Source of the DNA: Jacaranda mimosifolia | Lineage: Eukaryota; Streptophyta; Magnoliopsida; Lamiales; Bignoniaceae | Length of the DNA: 64,000 nt | NCBI GenBank assembly: GCA_018894105.1 | Contig: CM032129.1 | Location: forward strand, 14,205,968-14,269,967 | Direction of reading: 5' to 3' | Shown: positions 11,434 to 23,059 of the stretch, in pieces | Position numbering within the stretch: position 1 is the stretch's first letter | Layout: each line of letters opens with the position of its first letter | Translations under genes and position numbers: made by a program | Notes under the pieces: generated by a model | The model's database searches: none | What the model saw: only the letters and a program-made list of their open reading frames with translations | Told to the model about the DNA's origin: nothing

Positions 11434-11699
11434 GTCAGATGAGTTGAGGGAGAAAGAGAAGATCAATGGACAGTTGCAAAGGGTTTTGTTGTTTCTAGAG
11501 TAGAAATGCGTGATGATTTTATTTCCAAGAAGAAATTTAAGGTGCAGATTCAGTGATTTTTTTTATTTTTTTTGAAAAGGCAATAAATTTGAAAATTTGC
11601 AAAAATAGGAAATATACCATAAAAATCATGCCATATTTATGCAGGAAAACGAATAATGCCTAACTTTGATTTTAAAAAGAAAACTCTTTCCTCAACAAG

Positions 11700-12330
11700 G
11701 GGTTTAGTAAAAATGCCAGCTAGCTAATTTGAGGAAGCAACATAATTTATGCAAACATCACCATTGGCAACATGATCTTTAATAAAGTAGTGAGGAATTT
11801 CTATGTGTTTTGTATGATAATGGTGAACAGGATTTCTGGTAATGTTAATTGCACTAGTGTTATCACAATGAATGGGGACACATGAGAAATTTAAGCCAAA
11901 ATCACGAAGTGTTTGTTTCATCCATATTACCTGAGTGCAACAACTCCCCAGAGCCATGTATTCAACTTCAATTGTTGAAAGAGCAACAACACTTTGTTTC
12001 TTGCTACACCAACTAACCAAACTTTTGGCAAGAAATTGGCAAGTTTTGGTTGTGCTTTTTCGGTCAACCTTGCATCCTGCATAGTCAGCATCAGAAAAAC
12101 CAACAATAGAAAAGGAGTTTGATTAAGGATACCATAGTCCCAAGTTGATAGATCCTTTCAAGTATCGAAGAATTTGTTTTACGAGATTAAGATGAGATTC
12201 TTTTGGAGCTACTTGAAATCTTGCACATAGGCTGGTGGCAAAGAGTATGTTTGGCTAACTTGCGATGAGATATAGGAGACTTTCTATGATTCCTCGGTAC
12301 ATAGATTTTCGATGCCATTTTTGGAAGAGT
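11700..12330 (-). pseudogene. Copia RNase H
   Basis: Open stretch 11724-12020 on the minus strand contains the copia RNase H blocks 'STIEVEYMALGSCCTQVIWMK', the catalytic-region 'HCDNTSAI', and 'TKHIEIPHYFIKDHV'. Upstream to 12330 the same domain continues in broken frames, with the 'GYPD/SYAD' region recognisable but interrupted. RNase H removes the RNA template during cDNA synthesis. Confidence 0.8.
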
Positions 12331-13060
12331 CATGATCTAGTTTAGTATTACGTGTGCCATAGGAACTGAAGACTCTTTGCAGTTATCCATACCAAACTTT
12401 TGTAATAGTTCATTGGCATATTTCTCTTGACAAAGAAAAATCCCTTTGGGAGTTTGTTTGACTTGTAATCCAAGAAAGAAGTTAAGTTGACTTATGAGAC
12501 TCATTTCAAATTCCTTTTTCATACTTGAAACAAATTCGTTGCATGGCTCAGAGGATGTCCCTCCAAAGATGATGTCATCAACATAACTTTGGGTTAAAAG
12601 AAAATTCTTATTATGATGCTTGGTGAATAGGGTGTTATCAATGGAACTAATGCAAGAACCATTTGTAGTAAGAAAAGTGCTTAGCCTTTCATACCAGGCT
12701 CTTGGGGCTTGTTCTAAACCATAAAAGGCTTTTAACAATTTGAAAACATGATTTGGAAATTCTCCATTTTTAATGCTTGGCATGGTTGTTCAACAAAAAT
12801 TTCCTCCTCTATAAAACCATTAAAAAATGCACTTTTGACATCCATTTGACATAGAGTAAAGTTTTTGTGAGATGCATATGCTAAAAGCATTTGAATTGAC
12901 TCAAGTAGTGCCATGGGTGCATAGGTTTCGTCATAATCGATACCCTCTTGTTGAGAGTATCCCTTAGCAACTAGTTTGGCTTTATTTTTGATAACATTAC
13001 CTTTCTCATAAAGTTTGTTTCAGAAAATCCACTTGTTTCCAATCACAAGATGATTGAATG
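12331..13060 (-). pseudogene. Copia reverse transcriptase
   Basis: Two adjoining open stretches (12337-12783 and 12732-12914) overlap in different frames, a frameshift within RT. Blocks seen include 'CQMDVKSAFFNGFIEEE' with a catalytic Asp, 'YGLEQAPRAWYERL', and the intact Tyr-Val-Asp-Asp active site at 12574-12585. The lead-in 'AKLVAKGYSQQEGIDYDETYAP' is visible at about 12915-13000. The phrase 'SYVDDIIFGGTS' is typical of SIRE-like RT. Confidence 0.9.
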
Positions 13061-13159
13061 GTCTTTCTACTAAGTTCCAGATGTTGTTTTTATCAAACTA
13101 CAACAGTTCTTCCTTCATTGCATGGACCTATGATTCATCCTTTAGGGCCTCTTTAATAT

Positions 13160-13820
13160 TTCCTCATTTTGAAAGGGATAAAAATACAACATTAGTAGGA
13201 TCTGTTGTTTCTTCCCTTACCATGGCCCTTGTGGTAATTCCTTTTTGTGGGTCTCCAATTATATTAGTAGTAGGATGATTAGATGCGTGTTTGAATTTCC
13301 TCACGGCTTGATTGACTTCATCATTGGAGCTTCCAGCTGTGGTATTTGAGATGATTTCATTGGCTTGAGGTTCCTGTTCAGCTACTTTTTCTTGATGAAC
13401 TGCCTTAATAATTTGATCAATTCCTATAGATTCAACGCTCGAGGGTCTCTGTCGTTGAGAATATGGCATTTGCATCTGAAGACTCAAAAGTGGGAAACAT
13501 TCGGAACTTTTCCATTCCATAGTTCATAAGGAGTCTTCTTAATGAATGGTCTCAAGAATACTCTGTTGATAACATAGCATGCCATGTTGATGGCCTCTCC
13601 CCAAAAGGATTTTTGTAGGTTGTACTCATTCAACATTGATCGTGCCATTTCTTGAAGTACCTTATTCTTTCTTTCAACTACCCCCATTTTGTTGGGGTGT
13701 TCTAGGAGCAGAGAAAACATGAGTATAACCACATTCATCACAGAAATCACTAGAGTCTGAATTGTCAAATTCCAGGCCATGATCACTTTTTATAGACTTA
13801 ATGTTGAAACCCTTCTCATT
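13160..13820 (-). pseudogene. Copia integrase C-terminal half
   Basis: 13484-13786 on the minus strand reads the second half of the integrase core. A shifted-frame segment just upstream has the catalytic-Asp region ('SDHGLEFDNS'), then 'GVVERKNKVLQEMARSM' with the catalytic Glu, and 'YELWNGKVPNVSHF'. 13164-13520 holds the charged linker to RT with 'NIIGDPQKGITTRAM'. Stops and shifts separate these pieces. Integrase would insert the cDNA into chromosomal DNA. Confidence 0.85.
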
Positions 13821-13939
13821 TTAAATATTCTTAGTGAGTGAAATGAAGGATTTTAATGCACCATTTTGTGTGAAAGAAAACGAATCCATGTAAAATGAGA
13901 GAAATCATCCACGATTACAAATATATACTTACTCCCTCA

Positions 13940-14230
13940 TAGTGACTAAGTTTTCATTGGACCAAAAAGATTTAGGTGAAGGAGTTCCAACGGAGTGGAA
14001 TTTCCAACATCATTTATTAGTTTGAAAGAAGTTCTCAATTGTTTCCCTTTAACACATGCATCACATACTTTATTTTTGTCAAAGCTTAGTTTGGGAATTC
14101 CTTTTACTAGATCCTTTTTGACAATATGACTTAGCAATTTCATGTTTGCATGACCTAGATGTCTATGCCATGTCCAACTAGGATCTTCATATGCAACAAG
14201 ACATTCAACCTTTTGATTAGACATATCATT
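13940..14230 (-). pseudogene. Copia pre-integrase and integrase N-terminus
   Basis: Open stretch 13946-14224 contains the gag-pre-integrase block 'WHRHLGHANMKLL' and the zinc-binding HHCC end 'CDACVKGKQ', running into the integrase core start 'ELLHLNLFGP'. The first catalytic residue, normally Asp, reads Asn (codon at 13970-13972), which would abolish activity even without the other lesions. Confidence 0.85.
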
Positions 14231-14399
14231 CAGATTTATGCAATAAATGTTTTTGTCTCTAGTGGCAGTAAAGAAGGGTTCATCATCTTTTGAGACTATA
14301 CAAAGTGAGGGTTTGAAATGTACTTGATACCCGCTATCACATAGTTGACTGATGCTTAATAAATTGTCTCAATCCTTTTACTAACTAGACATTTTCTAT

Positions 14400-15090
14400 G
14401 GAAGTTCCAATGTTCTTTCCAACTGTTCCTTTTCCAATGATTTTGCCTTTGGTGTTATTTACGAACAGTATATTTCCTCTATTGATATCTTGTAGGCTTA
14501 AGAAAAATGACCTATCTCCTGTCATATGTCTGGAACACCCACTGCCTAGATACCACTTCCCGTTTCCTTTTTCTGTTGATTCCTACATCACAGATGTTCA
14601 AGTTTTTAGGTACCCACATATTACTAGGTCCTAATTTATTAGATTTCTTGACCCATATGTACTTAGTTGCAATAAGTCCTTTTAGAGGACACTTGTAAGA
14701 TAGGTGACCAGCATGATTACAGGAATGGCTTGTTTTGGGATTTCTAGATTCTTTGATATTCAGGAGCTTATCTCCTTTGATTTTCCTTTTTAAAAGGTAG
14801 TTTTCATTAAGAAGCACTTTTACCTTTCTTTCTAACTCTTGGTTCTTTTGAACAACTCTATTTCTTTGTTCAACCCCTTTTTTGATAATGTCGTTGTAGA
14901 CTCGAAGTACCTTTGATTTTTCATTTTCAAATTTTTGTAGTTGGTTCTTAAGAGAGTTTATTTCAATTTGTAATTCAGTCAATTGATTATGACATTCAGC
15001 ATGCAGATTGAAAGAACTGGTACTATCACAATCAATTTCAAAAATTTCATAATCACTTGCAGAATTAAAAGTTACATGTTTGTTTGCCAT
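14400..15090 (-). pseudogene. Copia coiled-coil, second zinc knuckle and protease
   Basis: 14512-15090 opens with 'MANKHVTFNSASDYEIFEID', then a strongly heptad-like Lys/Glu/Leu coiled coil (about residues 30-110) and a second CCHC knuckle whose first Cys is replaced ('SHSCNHAGHLSYKC'). The protease follows in another frame: the active-site triad Asp-Ser-Gly appears as Gly-Ser-Gly (14538-14555), so the catalytic Asp is lost, while the flanking Trp-Tyr-Leu and 'CSRHMTG' are kept. A coiled coil between two knuckles is a SIRE-lineage trait. Confidence 0.8.
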
Positions 15091-15189
15091 TAAGTAATCG
15101 TCCTCTACATCAAATTGATCAAAGTTAGAAGCATCCCACGTGATTGTTATAGCTCTTGGTCTAGAACTTTAGTCAGGTTTGGGACTTCA

Positions 15190-15540
15190 TTTAAGCTTTA
15201 GGTAATCCGGTCTCTTGTGCCCTGCTTCATGACATTCATAGCAAATGATTTGATCTGACTTCTAATTTTCATTATTGTACCTTTTGAAGTTGGGTTTTTG
15301 ATCTTTTTTGAATTTTCCTTTTTCTTGAGTGATTAGCCTTAGTCGTCTTGTGATCATGGCTATCTCCTCATTCAATATTTCTTCGTCAAGATCACCCAAC
15401 TCTTCATTCCAATCTCCATTTTCTGCATTAATGGCTATCTTTTTCTTATTTTTGCTTTTAGAACTTTCTTCCTTGCTCAGAAGTGTCATCTCATGTGAGG
15501 TGAGTGACCCAATAAGTTCTCCCATAGTCATCTTTTCTAA
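15190..15540 (-). pseudogene. Copia gag C-terminus with CCHC knuckle
   Basis: 15262-15531 is an acidic-to-basic gag segment, and it leads into a CX2CX4HX4C knuckle at 15202-15243 in which the last Cys has become Tyr (TGC to TAC type change). The knuckle would bind genomic RNA. A stop after 'YNNEN' separates the segment from the knuckle. Confidence 0.75.
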
Positions 15541-15581
15541 GTTCTTTTCCTCATGAATGGTCGTAACCTTAGGGTTCCACT

Positions 15582-16120
15582 CTATGGGTAAGGATCAAAT
15601 ATTTTTCTAACTTGCTCACTTTCTGAAATGACTTTTTCCAAGGCAAACATTGGATTCACAATTTTCATAAATCGAGCATACATTTGACTCACTGATGGAC
15701 CTGTTTTCATGGAAAATATTTCAAATTGGTGAGTAAAAAGAGCAATTCTTTCTAGCCTTACATGTAAAGTTCCTTCATGGGTAATTGTAGCATGTCCCAC
15801 ATCTCATTTGCTGAAGAGCAAGTGCTGACGCGGTTGTATTCCTCTTTAACAAGGGCACATAATAGAATATTCTTTACCTTGACATTAGTTGAGAGGACTT
15901 TCTTATCTTCGGCAGTAAGTTCTAGTCTGCCTTTTGGCGTCATGTTTAAGTTTGTTGGAATGAGGGGCCCATCAATGACAACACTCCAGAGATCATAGTC
16001 TAAGGCAATGAAGAATTCTTGATTTCTGTTTTTCCATATGGAGTAGTTTGTCCCATCGAACAGAGGAGGACGGGTATGAGATTGATCTTCCGCGTAGATG
16101 TCAAAACTGGAAGCAGCCAT
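15582..16120 (-). pseudogene. Copia gag N-terminus
   Basis: The ATG at 16120 (minus strand), about 25 bp after the primer site, begins 'MAASSFDIYAEDQSHTRPP'. The copia gag core follows ('LFDGTNYSIWKNR', 'LDYDLWSVV', 'CSSANEMWDMLQ'). Near 15780 the frame shifts, and the UBN2-type gag domain continues in 15582-15800 ('FSMKTGPSVSQMYARFMKIV'). This is the capsid precursor. Confidence 0.85.
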
Positions 16121-16135
16121 ACTGAAAGGTAACCA

Positions 16136-16148
16136 GCTCAGATGCTAA
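16136..16148 (-). promoter_or_regulatory. Copia primer-binding site (degenerate Met-tRNA)
   Basis: Immediately inside the 5' LTR the minus strand reads TTAGCATCTGAGC, 10 of 13 matches to the usual Met-tRNA site TTGGTATCAGAGC. Confidence 0.55.
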
Positions 16149-16149
16149 T

Positions 16150-16699
16150 TGAAAGTTTTATGGAGTTTGATGAAGATTATAAAAAATCTTATATGAAGGC
16201 TATAAGCTGGAATATCAATATAGTCAAAAGACTATAAAAATGTATGGTAAGACACAGCGACTTATAGTGGTTCGGCGAACCTAGTCCACTACCTAAGTGA
16301 TAACACTTAGGATTTTCAACCTGCAATATTATTAAGAGAAAAGCAGATACAAGATACAAAATATCAAAAGGCTGAAACTTGCACTGCAACACACACAAAA
16401 GTTCTCACTCAACTGAATACAAGCTACTCAAGGCTAATCAAGTATATTGTGAGACGCCCTCAATACTTAGAGTGATGTTCACTTAAATAGGTGCTGGAGA
16501 AGTTTCCTTTCATAGCTGAGCTTGTAATATGTCATTTCCCTTTTTCTGTTTGACACCTTTCTTTCCTTCTTTGTTTCCAACAATCACTTGCCATATTTTC
16601 TCAACACAATTATTGACCTATACAAGGAAACAAATCTAAACGGTAACTTGCCATATGTAAGAAAGTAAAGCACAAGATAATTGATTGAGAGATCTAACA
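16150..16699 (-). repeat. Copia 5' LTR
   Basis: Direct repeat of 9033-9601. The plus-strand start is TGAAAGTTTTATGG and the end is GATCTAACA. It is about 20 bp shorter than its partner, through small deletions near the right end. Confidence 0.9.
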
Positions 16700-16954
16700 A
16701 TGACTTAGAGATGTTGTGATAAGTTAAGTTTGAATTCAAGATATGTGACATGTATATATTATGTTGAATGTCATGGGACAACTTATGGCATGTATTTAGT
16801 ACTTTTGTTGAGGTCTGGTCAAGTTGAAGTTTGTTGCTGTCTCTGATGGTTTTTGGAATGTTTTATGGGCCTATCGGATTCATTGTACGTTATGATTTAA
16901 GTTTGAATTGGAGTAGCATTTCAGCTTAAGGGTTATATTAAGTAGGGTGCTACA

Positions 16955-17775
16955 CAAACCATCCAACTTTTTTCTGCAAAAGAAATTAGACAACAACTTA
17001 AAAGTAAATATAAATTCTTACATAGAAGATTAGTACAAGTTGATGTCAAATCCTTAACCAGACAAGGTCTCAATACCAGTATATTTTTAGCATTAAGAGA
17101 ACGTAGACATCTCAAATATGGTGATTCTTTATTAGGAGTTACTAAGATAAGTTTAACAAACGGACCAATATACTTTAATTGTTTTCCAAATTTTGCTGTT
17201 GCTTGACAAGATCCATATATATTAGATGTGTTAACTTCAAATGTTAAAACCCATAATTATGCAATGAACTTGAAAGTTTAGCATATGAAATATTTTATAG
17301 GATCCATTGCAAAGTTATGAATACATGATTAGAAACAAAGGTAATAAATAGAAGTATACTAGGTGACCAAACAACCTTCTGGGAAGTTAGTAACCCAAAA
17401 TCAAATGTTTCCATACCAAAAATGATAACTTGGAATGATGTCACATTTCCAAAAACCTGAAGAATACCTAAAGGAACAACAAACAAACCAACTATAGAAA
17501 ATAGAGAACTTGAATATATCATACAAAATACTGATGGATCCGTAAAAGTTAAGTTTTTAAGATCTCAATCAGAAAATAGATCTAGACAAGAAAATTTAAA
17601 GATTAATTCTCATGAAATAGAATCTTTACCAAGATATTCTACAGGATCTACACAAATTGAACCTCAAGCCCTTAGAAAATACAAAGGAATTGCTAAACCT
17701 ATTTATCACCAATTTACTAGTACTAGTAGAACTGAGACTTTGACCCAACACCATCCCAAATGGCCACCTTAACAA
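16955..17775 (+). pseudogene. Pararetrovirus movement protein (continued ORF1)
   Basis: Caulimovirid movement protein of the 30K superfamily, which would enlarge plasmodesmata for cell-to-cell spread. A long open run (about 16965-17200) contains the conserved block around 'LVQVDVKSLTRQGLNTS', then 'LRERRHLKYGDSLLG' and a Gly-Pro-Ile-Tyr-Phe-Asn-Cys motif. From about 17203 stops accumulate (for example TGA at 17203-17205), and the rest is legible only by hopping frames. The Ser/Arg/Gln-rich C-terminal tail ends at a stop near 17770. It directly follows the CAAAC duplication, so it is the continuation of the frame cut at 6187. Confidence 0.8.
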
Positions 17776-18555
17776 AATTTGAAATCAATAAAGAATTCTT
17801 AAAAAGAGATTTTTTTTTTCAAAAGAAAATTATAATAAAAGAAAAGCTTATATGAAGAATTTTACACCAAAACAAATGTAAATAATAAAAGAGGAATGGT
17901 ACCAATACGTGGAAGAAATTGAACGAAATATACCTCTATTTGAATATTTAGAATTTAAAAAAATAAATGTATTAACAAGACAAGATAGAAACTGGACAAA
18001 AGAAGATAATACAATAATAACCTCTGGAAAACCCCCCACTATAAAATATAGAAATAAAAACTAGAGAAGAAACTATCTTAGCCGATCCCCTTGTAGAATC
18101 ACCAAAAGATCCCAATAATATCAAATTACAACCAAATTCAATTATAAAATAATCTAATTATGCCAATCTCATGTTATATACCATAGGAGAACAATTAGAT
18201 AGAATAAAGGACAAAATCGAAGGAGAAGAAAAAGGAAATGAAAGGCAGCATATATATATATAAATAAAAACTTACGTATAATACTAATAAAATAAAAAGA
18301 CAATTAAAATAATTAAATAAAGGAAAAACCAAAGTTGAAAATGTTAATGTGATACGAGAAAACAATTCTGAAGATAATTCTTGAAAAAACTTCTAATATG
18401 GGAAATAATGTATAATGCATATAGAAAATGTGAAAAGATTGGGATGCCGCTATGGAAAAAAAAAAAGTGAAGTACAACCATACCCCTAAGGTTAGGCATA
18501 ATTAGAAAAGACCCTCTTTCATCAAAGCCATCCATATAATCATATCAACACTATT
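17776..18555 (+). pseudogene. Pararetrovirus linker between movement and coat domains
   Basis: Fragments in three frames are rich in Lys, Asn, Glu, Ile and aromatic residues, of the kind found between movement and coat domains ('EEWYQYVEEIERNIPLFEYLEF' lies near 17893-17955). Frameshifts and stops are frequent, and no coat zinc knuckle is found. The viral resemblance fades after about 18250 and is lost by about 18555, where AT-rich repeat DNA begins. The right boundary is therefore approximate. Confidence 0.5.
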
Positions 18556-21289
18556 ATATTTAGCATAATGATACTTGATTATAGTTATGCAATTTAAACC
18601 AAATATCAATTTTTAGAATTTTGAATTTTTTTATTTTAAATAAAAAGTTTTCACTGATCGTTGATTTTTCACCTCTATGTAAAAAGTCCAAAAAAAAATT
18701 TCGACAAAATAACAACTCAATTCAAGTTCAAATATAATCCTTTTTTTATTAACAACTAGATTTTTACTAATTATAGGATATACTATTACCAACTAATATA
18801 ATCTTTTTTCTTTAATAACTAGATAAAGTCATAATAGCTTCATTAAACTAATTTTTTCTCAACCAAATTGAAATAATTTTAAAGAAAATCTTTGACTGAA
18901 ATTTACTTAACTCTCACTCAATTACTTTGAGGTTTTTAATTAAAATAAAAAATTCTCATTGGTGGTTGATTATTAAATTTCATTTTAGTTGGACTTGTAT
19001 TTATTCCATTTAGATATTCGTAAAACTTTGAACTCCTGATTGAAATAAATAATTCTTTGTCTCTTTCTAACATAAAAAATGATTGCATATCTATTTCTTC
19101 TTAAATCCTAATATATGGTAGTTCCTTGATCGTTAACCTTGATCATTAAAACTCTTTAGTTCAATAAAATTTGCTTTATTTTTTCTTATTTTTAATAATT
19201 AATAACTATATCTATATCTTTATATATAGGGATTTTTGAAAGTCCTTTTACTAATAAATTCTAGCTTTTGTTTCTTCCATTTCTTTGTATGTATTATTAA
19301 TCATTCTTCAAATCAGTTATATATTTGTTAGATTTATTGTTCATTTTTAGATTTTATTTCTGATCATTTAATTTTGTTATTCTACAGAGTGAGAGAGATT
19401 TTATTTTTTTTTAGGGCTGTAATTGTTTTCTTTAGCTATTGATAAAATATATCATTTACTTTTTATTTTTGTTTCAATTTGCAAATGTTTCTATTCTTTT
19501 ACTCAATCTTTCACTCAAATTATAAATTCATGTCTTGAATTATTTTTACATTTTAAACATTATTTTTATTCATCTAATTTGATAATTTTGTAGGATAATA
19601 GATATTCATTTATTTAATATTTTTATAATTTGTTTCAATTTTAAAAGCTATGATTTTCTTTTCAGCTAACAGTCTATGTCATTTATTTCTTTTTCAAAAT
19701 TGTCACACATTTTATATCTCTTTACTCATTGTTCCTTTTTAGTTATCAGTTCATTTACTTAATCTTTTATTTTTAATTTTTTTTATTCATCTAATTTTAT
19801 AAAATGGGATATATTCATTGGTTTTAATGTTTTTATAATTTATTTCAGTTTTCAAATATTAATGGTCTAAAAGCCTGTCATTTAGCTTTTAAAATTTTGT
19901 TCATACATGTGTAATTATGTATATATAGATATTTATATAATCCAAACTCTTTTATAACAATTTTATATATATTATTTGATTAGTATATATTTTTTGAAAT
20001 TTTTCTTTACTTTTTTGGAATAATTTATGAAGATGATTATATCAACAGGAATGATACTCATTAACTTTTAAGTTTATAAAAACGGGCATAATTTAATTCA
20101 ACAAAATATATATCCAATGTTTTTTTTTTTCATTTTGCTCGCTTGAAAAGTTAACAAATACTGCACTTTTACTTTGTTATTTATCGTTTTATCTTTTTCA
20201 TTTTGGGTTTTATAAAGATCCAATTATATTTATAAAAATATTGAGAATAACATAATAGTTCATTTTGTATCTATCTTTTTTTACATTCTAAATTTCTCAT
20301 CCTTATTATATTAATGCTATGGTATAAATATTATTGTGAATTATAACTATAATCAAAGCAATATATGGCGTAAAAATAAAAATATTGGACATGATAATAT
20401 GGTCAACAGAAATAAACAAAAACTAAATATTATTGTAACATATCAAAATTTAGCGAGACAATAAAGAATATGAAATTTTATTTATATAAAATGAATTGAA
20501 AGACTATTTTGAAATAAATTAAAAAAATTAATTTTTTTTTATGAATAAAAGTCTGTGGGTAAGATTATATACCTTACCAAAGAAGAAAACATTATATAAA
20601 GAAAAATTAAAAAAAAATACTTAAAATAGAAAATAGAAACAGATGAAAAGGAGAGAGCACAAGATTTATGGACTAACAATGGTTCGAAAAAATTTAGAAT
20701 TCTAAAATTTTAGAATTACTTTAGACAAAAAAAATAATCATATATTTAGTTAAACACTTAAAAAGTATAGAAAAATCTGTGTTATTTTAATTTTTGCTTA
20801 AATATTAGCCAGCTAAGATAAAAATATATCTTATATATTTAGATATTTTACTATTTATTTTTCATGCATAGCACAAGGTTTACGCAATACTACTGCTATT
20901 ATATATACACACACACGAAGGGAGTATCTGGTCATAATTGAGTTAATTTTGACTCAATTCTCAATTTTTAAAATTTTGAAATTTTTAATTAAATTAAAAA
21001 GTTGTCAATGATTATTGATCGTTCATTATAACCAAAATAATTAAAGATTTATTAGGTAAGTAACAAATTAGGTCAAATTCAAATATAACCTATGTTTTTA
21101 CTAACAACTAGATATTTATTAATTACTAAATAAATGATTAACAACTAGATAAAGATCCTTTTCTTTAATAGTTACGATAAGCTCATTATATCTCTATTTT
21201 ATTACTTAATTCTCTTATTCAAAATTAAACTAATACCAATATAAGAATTATGTAGTATCTGTATACACCATTGTGTATAATAAAACAGT
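18556..21289. repeat. AT-rich tract with duplicated repeat blocks
   Basis: No gene is visible in about 2.7 kb of extremely AT-rich DNA. The block near 18570-18870 recurs, diverged, at 20925-21240. Shared phrases include 'AACAACTAGAT', 'CTAGATAAAG' and the 'AAAATTTTGAA...' stretch. Both resemble the inner end of the foldback arm at 21290 and 60340. A short CA run lies at about 20908-20915. The remaining sequence shows homopolymer and T/A-rich runs only. Confidence 0.5.
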
Positions 21290-22960
21290 GTTTGGTCATA
21301 ATTGTATAATTTTGACAAAATAATGAATTCTCAAAATTTTGAATTATTTAATTAAATTGAAAATTTCTTAGTTGTTAATTTGATTTTAATATAAGGAACT
21401 TGTTTATTATAACTAAATATCATGTTGTATTTACCCAAAAATGCAATATAATTTTAATCTCATTTAACAAGTTTAAAATATCCAAAATTATATATTTTAT
21501 CCTCTCATATAAGTTTAAATTTAAAAGGTATTTAATAAGCACCAAATTAGATACTCCTATAACAAAGTTTAACCCTATGATTTTAACTCATTACAAGATT
21601 AACAGATTAATCTTGCATTTGTTTCATACTTAAACTTTTTCGTTCTACAATTCTTTTTGCTATTTTATTTTTAAATTATTATAGCTATAATTTTTTTTTT
21701 ATATATTTTATACTTGAATAATGTACCTCAAACAATGAAATATTCAGATATTGTAATATTTTCTTAAGTAGTTGAAATTATTCGAATTTTTTATTTATAA
21801 TTATGATTTATTTTTGCATGAGGAATTCATTAAATTTATTGTTGTTACATAATTTGTCAATATCTAATTATATGCATGTAAGAAAAAATCTTTAGCTGAA
21901 TATTTACTTATATTTGTGATATTATCTATAAAAAAAGAACTTTATTTCTCTACCGACAACTAAAAAATGTAAAATTTATGTATAAAAAGAATTTCGTGTA
22001 TGTAATTAGAAAAATAAAATCCATTAATATTAGAATGCTTTTTTACATAGCTAATATTTATTCCATATTTCAATAATAGACTTATTTTGATAAATTATTA
22101 AAAATAATTATTTGTGCCTTGGCATGATTAAAAATGAATTAACAATGAGTTTAAAAAAATATTAAGCTTAATTTATTCCACTAAAGAGTTAGATATTTTT
22201 ATTTTTGAAATTTGGTTATACATTTTTATGAAAAAGACACAAGATTATTTATCTAAATAAAGTAGTTAATCACTAATTAGTTATGTCGAAACAAGCAACT
22301 AATTTATTATATTTAATAATTTTTAATATTCATGTAATCTGTAATCACTTTATTTATTGAATTATTGTTATATCTTAATTAAATAATTAGTTTCTCGATA
22401 AGTTAGGATTTGAAATATGTATAATTTTTTAAATTATTTAAAAAAAATTAATTACACAACCATGATAAACTTTTAAATATGGTTAGTTGCTTAGAAAAAA
22501 AATTTGCAACTTACTCGTTCCTTATGGGAAGGCTAAATACTTATTTATGTATATCATCATGTCATCATTTTCTCGGTAAATAGTTGAAAATTCGAGAAGT
22601 AAATAATCTTAAATTACTTTATATATAAGCCGCCCTAAGCTTATAGAAGTTTTTCAAATTTAATTATTTCTAAAACAGTGCCTTTTGAATATTTAAATTT
22701 TTTTTAGACAAAATCATATGGTGTTATAAAAATCTAAAATTTATTTCAAACATAAGTTAGACATCTATAAACTCTCAATTTTATTTTTGTATTATTAAAA
22801 TTATCAACTAAAGCCATTTTTGGTTTTTCAAAAACACAATAATGAAGAAGCCATTACCAATTATAAAAAATAAATATTTTACAAGGAACATAAATATATT
22901 ACTGATACAGTTAAAAAAATTTAAAAGCTTGACGAATGAGCACTTAAATAATCAATCACA
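21290..22960 (+). mobile_element. Half copy of the foldback (palindromic) element
   Basis: Follows the order of the right arm at 60338-62552. It begins with the inner AAAATTTTGAATT block and continues with 'AAATATCATGTTGT' (21415), 'AATAATGTACCTC' (21717, compare 61182) and 'ATGCATGTAAGAAA'. It ends with 'AAATTTAAAAGCTTGACGAATGAGCACTTAAATA' type sequence, the outer end of the arm (compare 62505-62545). It is shorter than the 2.2-kb arm because of internal deletions. No matching left arm is adjacent. The ORF at 21400-21633 is chance. Confidence 0.65.
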
Positions 22961-23059
22961 TCAACTTTTACATTTTTGACTATATTTATTTCTGCATTTC
23001 AGCATTTATACTGATTACATTTATTTGCACATTTTTGCTTCATAAGAATTCATAAAACA

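Larger units (their letters stand above)
9033..16699 (-). mobile_element. SIRE-like Ty1/copia retrotransposon, minus strand
   Basis: Nearly full-length element of about 7.7 kb with two LTRs (9033-9601 and 16150-16699), whose minus-strand ends read TGTTAGATC...CTTTCA. On the minus strand the order is gag, zinc knuckle, coiled-coil region with second knuckle, protease, pre-integrase, integrase, RT, RNase H, and an extra 3' region. This order and the motif wording fit the SIRE lineage. The flanking 5-mers ATAAC (9028-9032) and ATGAC (16700-16704) differ at one base and are the likely target duplication. All domains carry stops or shifts, so the copy is inactive. Confidence 0.9.
6188..16954 (+). 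mobile_element. Gypsy (Tekay-like) solo LTR, split by a nested copia
   Basis: Starts TGTAACACC at 6188, ends GGGTGCTACA at 16954, and is flanked by perfect CAAAC duplications. After removing the nested copia (9033-16699) and its target duplication, about 3.1 kb remains with no gag or pol, so this is a solo LTR. It is related to the LTR at 57475-59807: both share the TATA-like TTTAAATA, a C/T-rich leader with a similar ATG context ('GATGGCGAGAAC'/'GATGGCCAAAAC'), the 'CCTCACTAAGTC' phrase near 8871 and 59449, and 'TGTTTTGTAATAGA' near the 3' part. The small ORF at 8029-8220 is not conserved. Confidence 0.85.
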
